DNA of 38,788 bases from Parachlorella kessleri (Eukaryota > Chlorophyta > Trebouxiophyceae > Chlorellales > Chlorellaceae), in assembly GCA_001598975.1 (NCBI GenBank), contig BBXU01000833.1, positions 1 to 38,788 on the forward strand, in the 5' to 3' direction. Of the stretch, positions 11,232-23,600 are shown in pieces; positions within the stretch are counted from its first letter, which is position 1; each line of letters starts with the position of its first letter. A model generated the notes under the pieces. That model saw only the letters and a list, made by a program, of their open reading frames with translations. It ran no database searches and was not told where the DNA came from. Position numbers and translations under genes: made by a program.

Positions 11232-13561
11232 ATGGGAACGTCGAAACGTGGTTTGCTCCTTGGCGCCTTGGCAGCGCTGTTTACTGCTTCTGCCGGTTCC
11301 AGGGTTCTCGAGCAACAGCCAGGTGAGCGGTCGTATCTTCCTGGGCCTGAAGCTTGAGGAGCGCGCCTGCGCGTTATGCGCCACATCAATGTGGTAAAGC
11401 TCACTATCATCTCCCGCAGGTGGCTGTCAGTACCTGCCAAACACCTACCTCACGACAGGCCTGTCCTTGAATCGTTATCCGGACGTTGCCACGGTTGATG
11501 CCTGTTGCCAGACATGCCAGGACAACAACTGCGACCTGTTTGCCTGGTGCCCAAGTAACGCGACCGATGGGTGAGTCTTAACTTAGTGCAGTGACCATGC
11601 CTCAGAGATTTAGAGTGGTAGAAGAAATAAGTCTCCCCCTGGGCTGCCAGAATTGGTGGGGGCCAGGGATGAGCATGAGGGCGCCACCCCAACACCACAC
11701 CGCTGCACTGCACATCCGCTAGCTTGCTTCCAGTCACGTTTTGCAAGCCGTCTAGCCTGGGCGGACTCTTGCTGCTGCCGTCAACTCCTCAGACCGACAC
11801 AGCAGCCCTTGCCCCCTCAGGTGCTTCACTGGTGGCACCAGTCCCTTTTTCGAGACTGCTGGGGCATGCACCCTTTACTCCATGAGCGACGGCTGGAGGC
11901 CCAACTTGGAGCAGCGTGGCCCCCAAACCCCGTGGATCTCTGGTCACCCCACCAGCAAGACCTTGCCCGCTATTCCAGACGCTCAGCCAGGTAAGCTGAG
12001 AGAGGATTCATGAGCTGGCCCAAATCCCTGCAAGGCCCTGCAAGTGTGCATCTCAACCATCAGTGCGAGTATCATAGTGAAGGTTCTTTCCTTGGCGACT
12101 GTGGCGCAGCAGGCTCTACTGGTGATAACTGCCATGTCCTACAGCCTTAAGAAATACACAGTGGTACCCCTTTACGCTGCAATGCTTCTCTGCAGGGTAA
12201 CATCGCGGCAGTTTCACACCCTTGTTTCATCAGAGCTACCCTCTGGCACAGGAAAAGTCCGTCGTTTTCCAGCCCGCTGGCCACCCAACTTGCTGCCGCA
12301 GGCATTTGCGCCCCACACAACAACACCATGCTGGCTGGGACCTACATCCAGGGCAGTGTTGAGCCATCTGTTGATGCATGCTGTGACCGCTGCTCCAACA
12401 ACCCCAACTGCACTACGTGGAGCTACTGCCCCGCTGCCCCCGGCGAGAAGTGAGCGCTGAGCCCTGGCCTGCAATAATGCGCTGTGAAGCCTGTTGGTTT
12501 GGCGATGATGGTATGGAGGGTATGCTTCATTTCTTGGTGTCACGCGTGCTGTGGAGGAGTATGGCTCCTTGCCACCAGGTGCAGCTGCCTGCCCAAGCTT
12601 GCAGCAGTAGTAGTCCCCAATGCTAACACCTAGCCTGGGACATTGTGAAGCACATGCGAGGCACTGTGGCTGTCACTGGCTGCAGGTGTGTCATCCTCTC
12701 TGGTTCGCAGGATGGCGAGACGTGCAACCTGTACTCTACCCAGCCTGGCCAGCCAGCCGAGGTGGTGCAGCAGGGCCCCGAGACCACCTGGATATCTGGC
12801 TACAGGGATCCCGCTGCCCAGTTCCCGGTGCCAGAAGTGAACACCACCGCCCCAGGTCTGTTGCTGGCACTGAGGTACGAAGTACTAGCAACATGGTCCC
12901 TTCTTGCATGTTATAGCAACATTGATGGCACCTGCTTGACAGCCACAGCAGCTACCAGCAACTGGAAAGAGGTGTGACACCTGCTGGCACGCCACCTTCC
13001 TGTCCCACTGCACCACATGCAGAGGGCTGCAACGTGGCAAACGATATCATGCTGACCTCAGCCGACTCGCTTGGCGGCTGGTACGACGTCCCTGATGCCG
13101 AGACCTGCTGCACCCGCTGCCGCAACACCCCTACCTGCGCTGTGTGGGCTTTCTGCCCAGCCGAGGGCGGCACATCGTAAGTCCTCTTCTGACTGGTGAC
13201 TGCTACAGCGTCCCATGGACCCGTGGAACTGCAGCCCACCAGGCAGGCATTGTCAAGTTGGAGAGGATGAGGCGCCAATGCTGGGCTGAGAGGCACACAA
13301 TGCTGAGCTGTCGTCCCCGCAGTGCTATGTGGTCTTGCGTTGGATGTGTATATGGTATGTTGTGCATGGTGCTCAGTAGCTTGGGTGCCGTCTACTTCCA
13401 TCTGCTGCAGATGCCCCACCAGCCACGGCCCTGAGAGCCCAGCTGCCTGCCTCTTGTATGCCGCTCAGTCCGTGGAGGATATCCTTGTGGATCAAAACAG
13501 CGCCAACAGCACCTGGGTGTCGGGGGTGAAGTGGCTCTCGGATGAGGCTTCCCCTTTTTAG
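11232..13561 (+). CDS. Secreted Cys-rich protein with three PAN/apple-like units, copy A (344 aa)
   Basis: Exons: 11232-11322, 11420-11570, 11821-11990, 12302-12449, 12686-12855, 13023-13176, 13411-13561. They sum to 345 codons with all phases matching. Exon 1 encodes a signal peptide (MGTSKRGLLLGALAALFTAS). Three units follow, each split over two exons. Each unit has eight cysteines in the order C, CC, C, C, (W/F)CP, C, C and ends near W(I/V)SG; examples are VDACCDRC, WSYCPA and TTWISGYRD. This resembles PAN/apple modules, which are disulphide-bonded protein- or carbohydrate-binding domains. N-glycosylation sequons occur (NNT, NCT, NAT, NTT, NST). A cell-wall or secreted role is an inference. 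The gene has a paralogue immediately downstream with the same intron positions. The intron after 12855 starts with a weak donor (GTCTGT) that is supported by alignment to the paralogue. Confidence 0.85.
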
Positions 13562-14613
13562 TCAGCCACAGCGCGACCGCCCCCAGAGAACTTTCATAAG
13601 GGGCCCCCCAACCTCAGCTTCTGCTGTCAGTGGAAGGCTACTGCTGTCACTGGCTGCCTAATAGTGCAGCCCACGTAAGAGTTGCTCGGATGCTGCTAAG
13701 ACTACTGCCTGCTGCCCACACTGCTGGGTAGCTTAAAAGATTGCTGATAGCTAAGACCATGTGTTGCTGCTCCCTGTCGCACACTTCTTGCACACCTTCG
13801 GTGCTGTTTCCACAAGCTGTTGGGCTGGGCTTGCCTCCTTGGAGGGTCTCATTCGTAGTGCACCCAAAAACAGCACTGCCGCTTGCCTTCAAGGCTTGAC
13901 CTGTAAAGATGTGGCAGCGTGCATGCATAAGTGCGCACTTATCACAAAGACGCAACTCAGTGTTGGTTTACAACCAACCAGCCACCGGTTGAGCCCAACG
14001 AAAGCTAGAAACTATAAATGGTGGTTGAAGGAGTGGAGTGGGACCGACAAAGAACGAGTGCACTCGGATATGAATGACCAGCTGTGGCTTGCCGCAAAGG
14101 GACCGTCGGGCACCAGTACCGCTTGGAGGTATTCTGAGCGTCTTATAACTAACCTCTGTCATCGGAAACAGCGCACAGGTCTGCGCTTGTAAGCAGTGAC
14201 AGGCCTGCGTCAATACGACTACTGATAGTGTCTCTGTGCAGAAAGCACAAAGCCTGAAGGTCAAGCACTTATACCCCAAAGCAGGGTGACCCCCAGACAT
14301 ACTGACCGCTCGCATGCAACCTGGATCAAGACAACATCAAGCCGTGTACTCACCAAGTTACTTTGCCTCTGTTATGAAAAGCAGCAATCGGAGTTTCACA
14401 ACGTGGCAGCTCTTGTCGCGTTCCGCGTGGTGACTCGGGAGTGAAAATGCAAATATTGGAATCAAGATACCACCTGTCGCCGCCCCAGCCGCGTGGGCAG
14501 TACCTATCCGGGTGAGACAAAATCAGCAGCGCTTGATGTATTATCAAGTCACTGGTCTGATCTCTGAAGCATACTGCGAGCATCTTGCGTTCAACTTGGG
14601 GGATCTGGACGCC
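13562..14613. other. Intergenic spacer between the PAN paralogues
   Basis: About 1.05 kb with no splice-bounded or family-recognisable coding sequence. A TGTAA motif, used as poly(A) signal in several green algae, is at 13902-13906. A weak TATA-like stretch (ACTATAAATG) lies near 14010, far from the next start codon. Reading frames here look like chance. Confidence 0.35.
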
Positions 14614-16763
14614 ATGGCTCGTGGCCTTCTCTTCGGTGCCCTTGCGGCAGCCCTCTTGCTTGCGTCCGCGCATGCTAGAGCTCTCAAACACCAGCCTCCA
14701 AGTAAGTTAGTGCCAACCGCCTGGTGACATTGGTGTTGCGCGCAAATGACGCGCCGGCGCTTGCAGTGCTAAGAACCGCCGTTCACCACCAACCCGCTGC
14801 CTGCCCGCAGACACCTGTCAGTACCTACCAAACACTTACCTCACCACGGGGCTGTACCTCAACCGGTATGCCGGCGTGTCCACAGCTGACGCCTGCTGCC
14901 AGTTGTGCCAAAGCGAATTCGGCGGCTGTGGTCTTTTTACCTGGTGCCCAGCTGACGCCACCGAAGGGTGAGAGGCTTCCGCAACGCAAGTACCATAAGC
15001 TTCAGCTGTTTCACCCTGGAAACGAGCCTGACAGCCTTCGCACAGCAGGACTTGACCTTGCTTGCTTCCCGGCCTTCCCTATGACTTATGCTTGATGATT
15101 GAGCCCCTAAAGGTTGGCCCACCCTCCTGCTGCAGCTGCTTCACTGGCGGCACAGGTGGCTTCCTTGAGACAGCCGGCGCCTGCACCCTATACTCCACAG
15201 CCAGTGGCTGGACACCCACCCTCAACCAACAAGGTCCCCAAACCAAGTGGATCTCTGGCGCTCCTCCCAATGCTACCTTGCCCGACGTCCCGCAAGCGAA
15301 GCCAGGTGCGTGCATGGCTCCTCAATGCGGGCGACGGGGGGGGGGGGGGTTTAGCGGGCAAGCAGTCGTGAAGGCTGCTGCTTGCCCACTGCACTGCGGC
15401 CATAGTTGCATGCCGACTAGTCCGGTTTGCAGATATTCACCCCACTGACCGACTGTGCTGCCAGCAGCACTTGATGCCTGACCCCTGTGCACGTTGCTGG
15501 CGTGTTGCAGGTGTCTGCGCACCTCACAACAACACCATGCTGGCTGGGACCTACATCCAGGGCACCACCGAGCCCACAGTGGACGCCTGCTGCGACCGCT
15601 GCTCTAACAACCCCGACTGCGCAGCTTGGAGCTACTGCCCTGCTGGCCCTGGCCTCTCGTGAGTCAACCGTGCGCTCCAAGTGGCACACTTAGAAGGGTG
15701 CAAGATGCAGACAAGGGGATGCCGGGAAGCCTCCTGCCGTGCTCCCTGCACCAGAGTTCTCTTATTTTCTGGAGGCCTGATCTGCCGGGCCCACCTGTAT
15801 CGCTGCTCCAGAGCAAACTCGTTGCGTCCACTGACTGCTTTGCTACATGTCCTGGATGCAGGTGTGTGATCTTGTCCGGCAAGCAAGATGGCCAGACGTG
15901 CAACCTGTACTCCCTGCAGCCCGGGCAGAAGGCAGATGTTGTGCAGCAGGGCCCAGAGACCACCTGGATATCTGGGTACCGGGACCCCGAGGGGCAGTAC
16001 CCCGTGCCTGATGTGACAGCCACAGCACCAGGTTAGTCATCACACATGGCACTTTGGTGAGCTCATCCTCGATATTGTCGCTCGGCACTGACATAATGCT
16101 CCCCCCCGTTTCACAGCCATGCAAGCTCGAAAGGCAGTGCGTCACACCTCGCCATTGCTTTTGCCATCCCAGTGCAGCAGCTGCAACGCACCCACCAGCT
16201 TGTCTCACCGCCTGCTGCCCTGTCCCCCGCCATGTATGCAGAGGGCTGCAATTTTGTGGAGAACACCATGCTGACCTCCAAGGAGCCCTGGCTGGGCGGC
16301 TGGTACAACGTCGCGGATGCAGACACCTGCTGCACCCTCTGCCGCAACACCCCTACCTGCGGCGTCTGGGCCTACTGCCCACTCCTGGGCGGCCAACCGT
16401 GAGTCTTGCCTTGCAATGCCTAATTATGGCTTGCTACGTGGGAGTTCATTCTAGACAACCAATTCCCCAGCATCAGCATACTGACCTGCCCAGAGAAGCC
16501 CTGCGCAGTGTGGCTCCTGGTGCAATGGCTCTCTGCGATGTAGCAGCCCCGCCAGGCCAGCGGTGGCTTAGGCACCCCGCTGACTGCTCTCTTTGCGGCG
16601 TGACCCTTGCAGGTGCGTCACCAGCTACGGTCAGGAGAGCCCTGCGTCGTGCCTGGTGTACCCGGCAGCCGACCCTTCATCCATTTACATTGACCAGCGC
16701 AGCAATGAAACCACCTGGATCTCGGGGCTCAAGTACATCAAGGAGTACGAGATTCCGGCATAA
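14614..16763 (+). CDS. Secreted Cys-rich protein with three PAN/apple-like units, copy B (346 aa)
   Basis: Exons: 14614-14701, 14811-14967, 15136-15305, 15511-15658, 15862-16031, 16242-16398, 16613-16763. They sum to 347 codons with consistent phases. The start ATG (GCCATGG) opens a signal peptide (MARGLLFGALAAALLLASA). Three eight-cysteine PAN/apple-like units follow. Unit 1 has TADACCQLCQ, FTWCP and TKWISG. Unit 2 has VDACCDRC, WSYCP and TTWISG. Unit 3 has DTCCTLCR, WAYCP and TTWISG. Unit 2 is nearly identical to that of copy A at the DNA level (for example 15540-15565 against 12328-12353). Exon lengths 148, 170 and 151 are shared with copy A. This indicates a tandem gene duplication in which the units were already tripled. 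The protein is probably extracellular; its ligand is unknown. Confidence 0.87.
15336..15349 (+). repeat. Poly-G run in a PAN copy B intron
   Basis: A run of 14 G lies about 30 bp inside the intron after the exon ending at 15305. It is intronic, prone to slippage and to sequencing error, and has no coding effect. Confidence 0.85.
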
Positions 16764-17631
16764 AGGAGCCGAGGGAACCAGGCTGGCTGCTTGTAGCAGC
16801 AGACCGCTGAACAGTAGAGAGGGTGGGGGTGTAAGTCCATCAGCCCTCTAGTGGTGACTGGCTGCAGCCAGTACAATGAACCTAGGCATGACAGCTGCAG
16901 GGGCTGAGACGAGCTGCTAGCCACTCCAAAACTCAAGTACCTCACCTGCGCCAAGTGGCTGACTGTGTTTTCTGACAGTTTTGCGCGCTTTTTTGATAGC
17001 TTTCCTGCTGACGCTGCTGTAAACATTCTTTCCCTGGCTGAGGTCGTCTACAGAAAGTTGTTGACGGCATCTTGACTCCAGAGCTACTACCAACTCCCGT
17101 GCACATGACTGCTTTTGTGACAAGTTTCTGGTTCTCTTCCTTAGCTATGTGATCTCTTTGGCTCGTTCCAAACTGGTTCCTTCTTGTCGGCCTAGTGCAT
17201 CTCTTGAAGCCAAGCAGTTTTGCACTGTATGCAGCTAGGCTTCCCTGCAGATTCTTTCAGGGATCACAAACTGTAAGGATGGCTTGAATTGGCCGATCCT
17301 GCTGGGTAGCTTGACGACAGTACAGTCACTTGGCGCAGCCTCCTACGTGGGTCCCATATAAACTAAAGGTTACATTACTCGGCAGCTTACCTCAGGCTAT
17401 GTTGAGCATCCACCAAAGAGCGCTGCAAGCACCTGTCGATCAGGCGGCGATGCCATGTTGGCAGTGGCTGTACACACAGCGTACGGGCCGAGTGGGATAA
17501 GAGCCATGCAATTCCGCTCCGAAGAGCTGCTGTGATTTCGCGTAAAGATACCATCTCTGTTCATCATCTATCCTCGAACGCTCGTGAGACGCTAGTAAAG
17601 CACGGCAGCTGCCAGCCCCTGTGGGTGTATC
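16764..17631. other. Intergenic spacer before the TPR-PB1 gene
   Basis: 868 bp with no recognisable coding sequence. A TGTAA motif at 16830-16834, 67 bp after the stop of PAN copy B, is a candidate poly(A) signal. A TATA-like CATATAAAC occurs near 17354, some 280 bp before the next start codon. Neither site is proven. Confidence 0.35.
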
Positions 17632-20600
17632 ATGGGCAAGAAGACCAAGAGTGCACCTAGCTCACCAGTTCAGGTTGGGCCACACTGACGCTTCATCACA
17701 GGATTCCGACTAGGCTTGCATGCAACTTGTTTACCAGAGACTTCTCTGGGCTGGCCATCCAGTCAAGCCCGCAAGCTGCGGACTGGCGTTTGTGAGAGTA
17801 CTCTCGGATCAGCAATGCCTTACCTTGAGCGCTGTGCAGCCTACGATGGCCGGTGCTGACTCGCTGCAAGCTCTCAAGGAGGAGGGCAACACCCTCTTCG
17901 CAAAGAAGGAGTATGAGCGTGCTCTAGAAACCTACGAGCGTGCCCTGAAGATCGTGCCGGGAGACCACCCTGACGCAGCCCTGCTGCACAGCAACAAGGC
18001 AGCCTGCCATATGATGCACAAGAAGTGAGTTGGACACAGCATATCTGCCAGGGTCTGCACGGCAAGCAGTTAGCTCAGTCAATGTACCACCACCTCTGCC
18101 TCACTGTTTCCACCAATCTAACAGTCTGCATCAGAACAGGCTGTTCCGGTGGCCTGTGTATAAAGGCTTGGCTGGGTGAGAAGCTTTGGCAAGGCTGAGT
18201 GTGTGGATGGCACAACAAGGCCTCAACATTTGTGTCTCAGCCTCATCCTCTGTGTCTCACGCCTGCAGGTTCCAGGATGCTGTGAGCGAGTGCTCAGCCG
18301 CCCTTGACATTCAGCCCGCCTTCTACAAGGCTTTGGTCCGCAGGTAGGTGGGTGTCGAAGAGGCGTCACTTGAGGGGACATTAACTGAGCTTTTGTGGCT
18401 TGAGAGGTGGCTGGCCACCTGTCGATGGGAAGCAGGCACCCAGCTGCGCTGGATAGTGCTGGGAGCTAGCAGGTAGCAAGCAAGTCGCATGCCTAGGGTG
18501 GCGGGTGTGCCTCTGACCAATGATGCACACCTTTGACAGGGTGTGACGTGGCGTGGCATGGCATTGCTTGGGAGGGCCTTGGTGTAGCTGCGGCTAAATG
18601 CGGTGCATTCAGCCAAGGGCAAACCGGCAGGGAACAACCTCGTGCTGCTTTTATGTATATCTACTTGCAGGGCCAAGGCGTTTGAGCAGCTGGGGCAGCC
18701 CAAGCAGGCGCTGGCAGACCTGCAGAAAGCTAACAAGCTGGACGCAGCTACAGCCGAGTCGCGCGAGAGCGAGCGCCGCCTGCGCGATCTCGTCTCCGGC
18801 AAGAAGCCCAGCGGGCTGGGCAACGGCGTCATGCCGCACGGCGGGGCGGGGGCAGCGGGCACAGCGGCCGCCAGGAAGGCCACAGCGGTGCCCAGCAAGA
18901 CACCGACCACCGGGCGGCAGCTGACCTTCCCGGCCAAGCTGTCCATGGATGATGACACGCGCTTCATTCAGCTGGTGCCTGGTGTCAGCTATATGGAGAT
19001 CATGGAGCATGTGCGGCAGCTCTACCCCACAGCAGGGCCCTTTGTTCTCAAGTACCTGGATAAGTGAGTGTGCGTGATGAGGGTCGTTGCGCTTGTTGGG
19101 TAGTTGACAAGCGCATGGTGGGCGCGTGGTTGACGTATGTCCCCACGCAGGCATCATCGCACTTGGTGTCTTGACAAGCAAATGGGGGTGGTAGGTGACA
19201 GAATCGGTTGGTAGGGGTGAGGGACTAATCAAGTTCCAAGGATAGTGAGACCAGAGCATGTTTGGCAGCTTTATTTGACACTGCGGTAAGGGCAAGGCTA
19301 CATCCTGCATTAGGCTTCATCGTTGCTATTCCATCGTATGTTTCGCTACTCGCATGCCCAGTGTTTCTAGCTCATTTCGGTTGCAGGGAGGGAGACCTGG
19401 TGACGATTGCCCACCGCAACGACCTGCAGCGTGCAATGGCGGAGGCTGTTGAGGTTGCCACCAAGACAGGGCGGGGTGGCGGCGTGGCCCAGGGGAACCT
19501 GCCGCCCATCCGCCTTCAAGTCGTGCGCGTGGCCAGCGAGGTGCGCGGCGTAGGGGGTGTTTGAGGTGGGGATAGGATGGTTGACAGGGCAGGAGGTACT
19601 CAGCTAGGTGCGCAGTGGGGGAGGCTTGTGTTGGGGGGGTTGAGGGACATGGGTGATGTAGTAGGGAAGAAGCTTCTGCAGCTCGGGATGTAGCTACTGG
19701 GTGTAGAAGTTGCTTGCTGGGTATGCAAGGCCTGGATGGCGGGCCGCTTCTGTAAAAACCTAGTAAAGGCTGGGGACACTTGTCCAGCTTCCAGGGGAAC
19801 ATGGGGATGTGGCAGGCTTCACCAGTCCCACGCACTCACCATCCACGTGTTGGGCTACAGGAGGAGGTGCCCCGCATCCCCGACAACGAGGTGGCCTACT
19901 TCCAGCAGATCATGAACCAGGTGGCAAAGCAGCAGGCGCAGCAGGCGGGCGCCAAGGCGGTGGAGCAGGCGCCGGTGGAAGACCAGGCACAGCAAGTGCA
20001 GGTGGGTGGTATCAATCAGGTCGAGTCGACCAGTCGAGTCAATGAAACAGACAAATCGCTTCCCGCAGCAATAGCTGAAGCATGTGCCGTATATCGGGGT
20101 GGGTGGTAGGTGGTGTGGCTTTTCCACTGGCAGCGTGTCGTGAGAGTGGTGGTTGCGAGATATATGGGGGAGGCAGGTTGGGCAGGCACAGCTGGGAGGC
20201 AGGTTTAGGAAAAGGGGTCCTTGGCGGGGGCGGTGGGGCTGTATCCAGGGGTTAGGCAGCGCTGGCGTAGCCAAGGGATGGGCAGCGCTGGTTGCATTAT
20301 GCGATAGGCAGCACTGGTTGTAGCTGCGCTGTAGGCTGGGTAGTGGCCGTTAAGAGAGCAAGGCCGGCTAGGCTTTGGTGAATGAGGGGTAGCCTGAAGC
20401 GGTCAGATTAAACCCGATGGCCTCCGGAAATAAGGCATGGGGTGCTACTTGCGCGCCTTCTGCCCGAGTGGCTCGGCACTCCCTCGACTTCTGCATGATA
20501 GTGCACATGACCTGATGGTCACTGTCAAGCATCTCTTCATCGGGGTGCTTCCATGGGTCCGCAGGTTGACGAGTTGGTTCTTGCGTTTGTGGAGCGATTT

Positions 20601-23600
20601 CTTCCTGGCAGCGCACATGAGTTGGTCGCCATTGATTCGGAGGATTCCAGCGATATGCTTCCATGGATCCGCAGGTTGATGAGTGGATCCTGGCGTTTGT
20701 TGAGCTGCTGAAGGAGCACTGCGGCATCGACCCGGACAAGCCGCTGGAGGTGCAGGAGGTGGGCAGGGGCTGTGTGTAGGATGACGTAATCGTTGGGTGA
20801 TGACAACTGTACTGGATGCTGGAGGTGCAAGGAGGTGGGCAGGGCTGTGTGTAAATGACGCAATCACTTGGTGTTGTCAGCCACCGAGGTGACGCTGGAG
20901 GTGCCGGAGGCGGGCAGGGGCTGTGGGTTGTTAGGTGGGCTGGTGTTGTCGGCTGTGGGGCTGGAGGTTGTGCCAGCGACCCTGACCCCAAGTGCTGGAG
21001 TAGGCAAGGGCCAGCATTGGTACAGGTAGTTTATGTCCTTTTTGCGACTGTAAGCCCTGGTTTGCACTTTGTGCGGTCAGTGTTCGTGCACCATGGTTCT
21101 GTCCTCAGGCCGCCGAGCTATGTCAGCCTCCTGTTGCAAACAAGTGGGCTGGCGTCGGGGCGTGTGGTGCAATGGCGGCCTCACTCCTGTAAGCCTGTGA
21201 GTGCTGCATGCTCATCTCGGTTCTGTGCGTAAGACTGGTTACCTTTCCTACTTTCCTGGCCGCAGATTGGGCACGAGAAGCTGGCGGCTGCCTTTAACGG
21301 CATGATGAGCGAAGACCCCAAGGCGGATGAGCTGCTGGACCAGGCGCAGGACAAGTTTGAGGTAAGACTAGTAAGATTAGTTGCTGGGTCGTGGCGGCGG
21401 TGATGCCCTCCGGGTGGTCATGTGCACGGGCTCCTGGCCAGCTTCCAAGCTTGCCTAGCTGCTGGGCGACTGTCAGCGGGGTTGCATCCCTGGGCTGCGT
21501 GGATTGTGTAGCGTGTTTGAGTCAGGTAGGTGTAGCTAGGAGTTGCCATCAATAGAAGCGCTTATCTGTGCATCCCGCTGCCTTCCCTGCCACAGGACCA
21601 GGTGTGCTACGGCATGTCCAACCAGGCCAGCGTGATGCAGTACCGCGGCGAGTTCCTGATGTACAAGGCGGCCCGGGAAGAGGCGCCCGCCTCCTCGGTG
21701 GCCGAGGCTGCTGAGAAGCACTTTGCGGCCGCGGACGCCAAGCTGGATGAGGCGCTGGCGTACAAGTAAGTGTGGGCGCCGTCCATGGAGGTCCGGTTGT
21801 GTTTGGTTCCCCTACAGCTAATGGCTGGACCAGGCGCTGGCGTACAAGTGAGTGTGGGCGCCGTCCATGGAGGTCCGGTTGTCTTTGAGTCCCTGCAGCT
21901 AATGGCGGGTCATGCCGCTGGCGTAAAAGTGGGTGTGGGCGCTGGCCAGACATTTCAGGTCAGGCTTTGTGTAGCCTCTAATAGCAGTTGGCTGGGCAGG
22001 GCGGGAGTGGATGTGAACGTTGCGCCTGAGTGGGGCACGCCGTCAGCGCCGAGAGAGGAGATCGTTGTACCGCCGCTCCTAGCTGCTGGATGTGCCCTGC
22101 CTATGTGGCACCCCAGGTGGAGGCAGCGTACAGTGTAGTTACTTAGTGACACTTGTCCCGCCTGCTGGCCCAGCGTGTCGATGGTGTGAGGCATGTTCAA
22201 ACGCGCATGGTGCCGATCCATGATCGCCCATTGAATATCTACCCCCGCTGCTGCAGGTCGGGCTTCATTGTCGGCTATGCAGAGGAGGTCCTGGCACGGT
22301 GCTGACTCATGGTTAGTCACCCTCCCTGCCGCAGGTCGAGCTTCATTGACGGCTACGTGGCCAAGGCCCACCTGCAGCAGGCCCGCGCCAAGCTGGCAGC
22401 CAACTACCTTGTCAAGCCTACCAAGTGAGTGTGCTGGCTGTTAAGCCTGTCGAGTGGGTAGAGGCTGTTAGCGCTGTCGAGGGAGTGCCGGCAAGGCAGC
22501 GAGATGGCAACACCCTGTCCTGCTATCCAGCGTGCTTGCAGGTGGTCGCCCTGGCAGGCCGCAAGTGCTTGGCGGTCAGCTCTGGACACAGTGGCATGCT
22601 GCCCGTGCTGCTCGCCTCCGGCCATGGCGCACGAGTGCATGCAGTTTACTTACTTGAGATTCTCTGATGCGTGATGTCTCCTCTGCTAAGCAAGCACTCT
22701 CGGACTGCCAGGCGTGCGTGTTTTTGTTGGTTGGGTCGGGTGGAGGGGCCTGTGGAGAGGGGGAAAAGCAGCCCATCCCGTCGTCAATGCAGGCAGGCTG
22801 TCAGCTCGGATCCTCCTCTCTGTGCACGGCGCGATCCGCGCTGCCTCTACCTTTCCTTCTACCTTCTTACCAGGATCTCAGAGGACATCAAGGACTAAGG
22901 AGCTCGGTTTGTCCTCTCTGCGCACGGCATGATTTCGATGCTTCTTACTCGCGCTCTCTGATTCCCAGGATCTCGGAGGACATCAAGGACCCGAAGGAGC
23001 GCAGCGCAGCAGAGGAAGCGGCCAACAAGGCAGCCGTCCAGGAGGCCTTCGCGCGGGTTACTGCCGAGAGCGCTGAGGCCGCTGAGCCTGTGATGGCGCG
23101 GGCGTACGAGCTGATGGGCCGGGCGCTGGAGGCGATGCCGGAGGAGGAGAAGGCCAAGGAGATCAAGCCCATGAAGCCCACGGTGGGTGGGTGGGTGGCA
23201 GGGAGTAGGGCTATGCCAGCAGGCTGATGAGGCCTGCGGTGGGTATGGGTGGCAGGGATCAGGGCTACGCAGCAGGCTGGGAAGCGTCTCTGTCGACCAA
23301 GGAGGACGAGCCCATGTAGCCCAGGGGGGAAAGTGGCCGGGAGTAGCACTTCCAGGGAGTTTGTTGGGTATGTCATGGCGTGGCCTTGTGTGCTGGGTTA
23401 CCGCAGCTGGCAGCAGAGGGCGGGGCGATGAGGGGCAAGCGACCATGACTACTGGGCGAGCGCCTAGTGGCAGTTGATTGAAAACCGTGGTCTGGGCTGG
23501 GAGCATCTGAAAGTCTGTTAGCCATGCTTGCAGCTGGCAGAAGTCCCCCTTCACTTGTCAGCAGGCTGAAAGGGGAACTTGACTGCACATATGCTTTGGT

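Noticed and set aside
13761..14192. 143-residue frame between the PAN genes
   Set aside because: It has no recognisable family, no splice support and an unremarkable composition. It is probably a chance open frame in GC-rich DNA.
18323..19310. Two minus-strand frames of over 210 residues
   Set aside because: They are antisense shadows of TPR-PB1 exon 4, which has clear TPR/PB1 homology and correct splice phases.
20368..20991. 207-residue minus-strand reading frame with internal repeats (HGS-type motifs)
   Set aside because: It lies antisense to TPR-PB1 exon 7 and its duplicated copies. The repeats come from those copies, and there are no splice or family signals.
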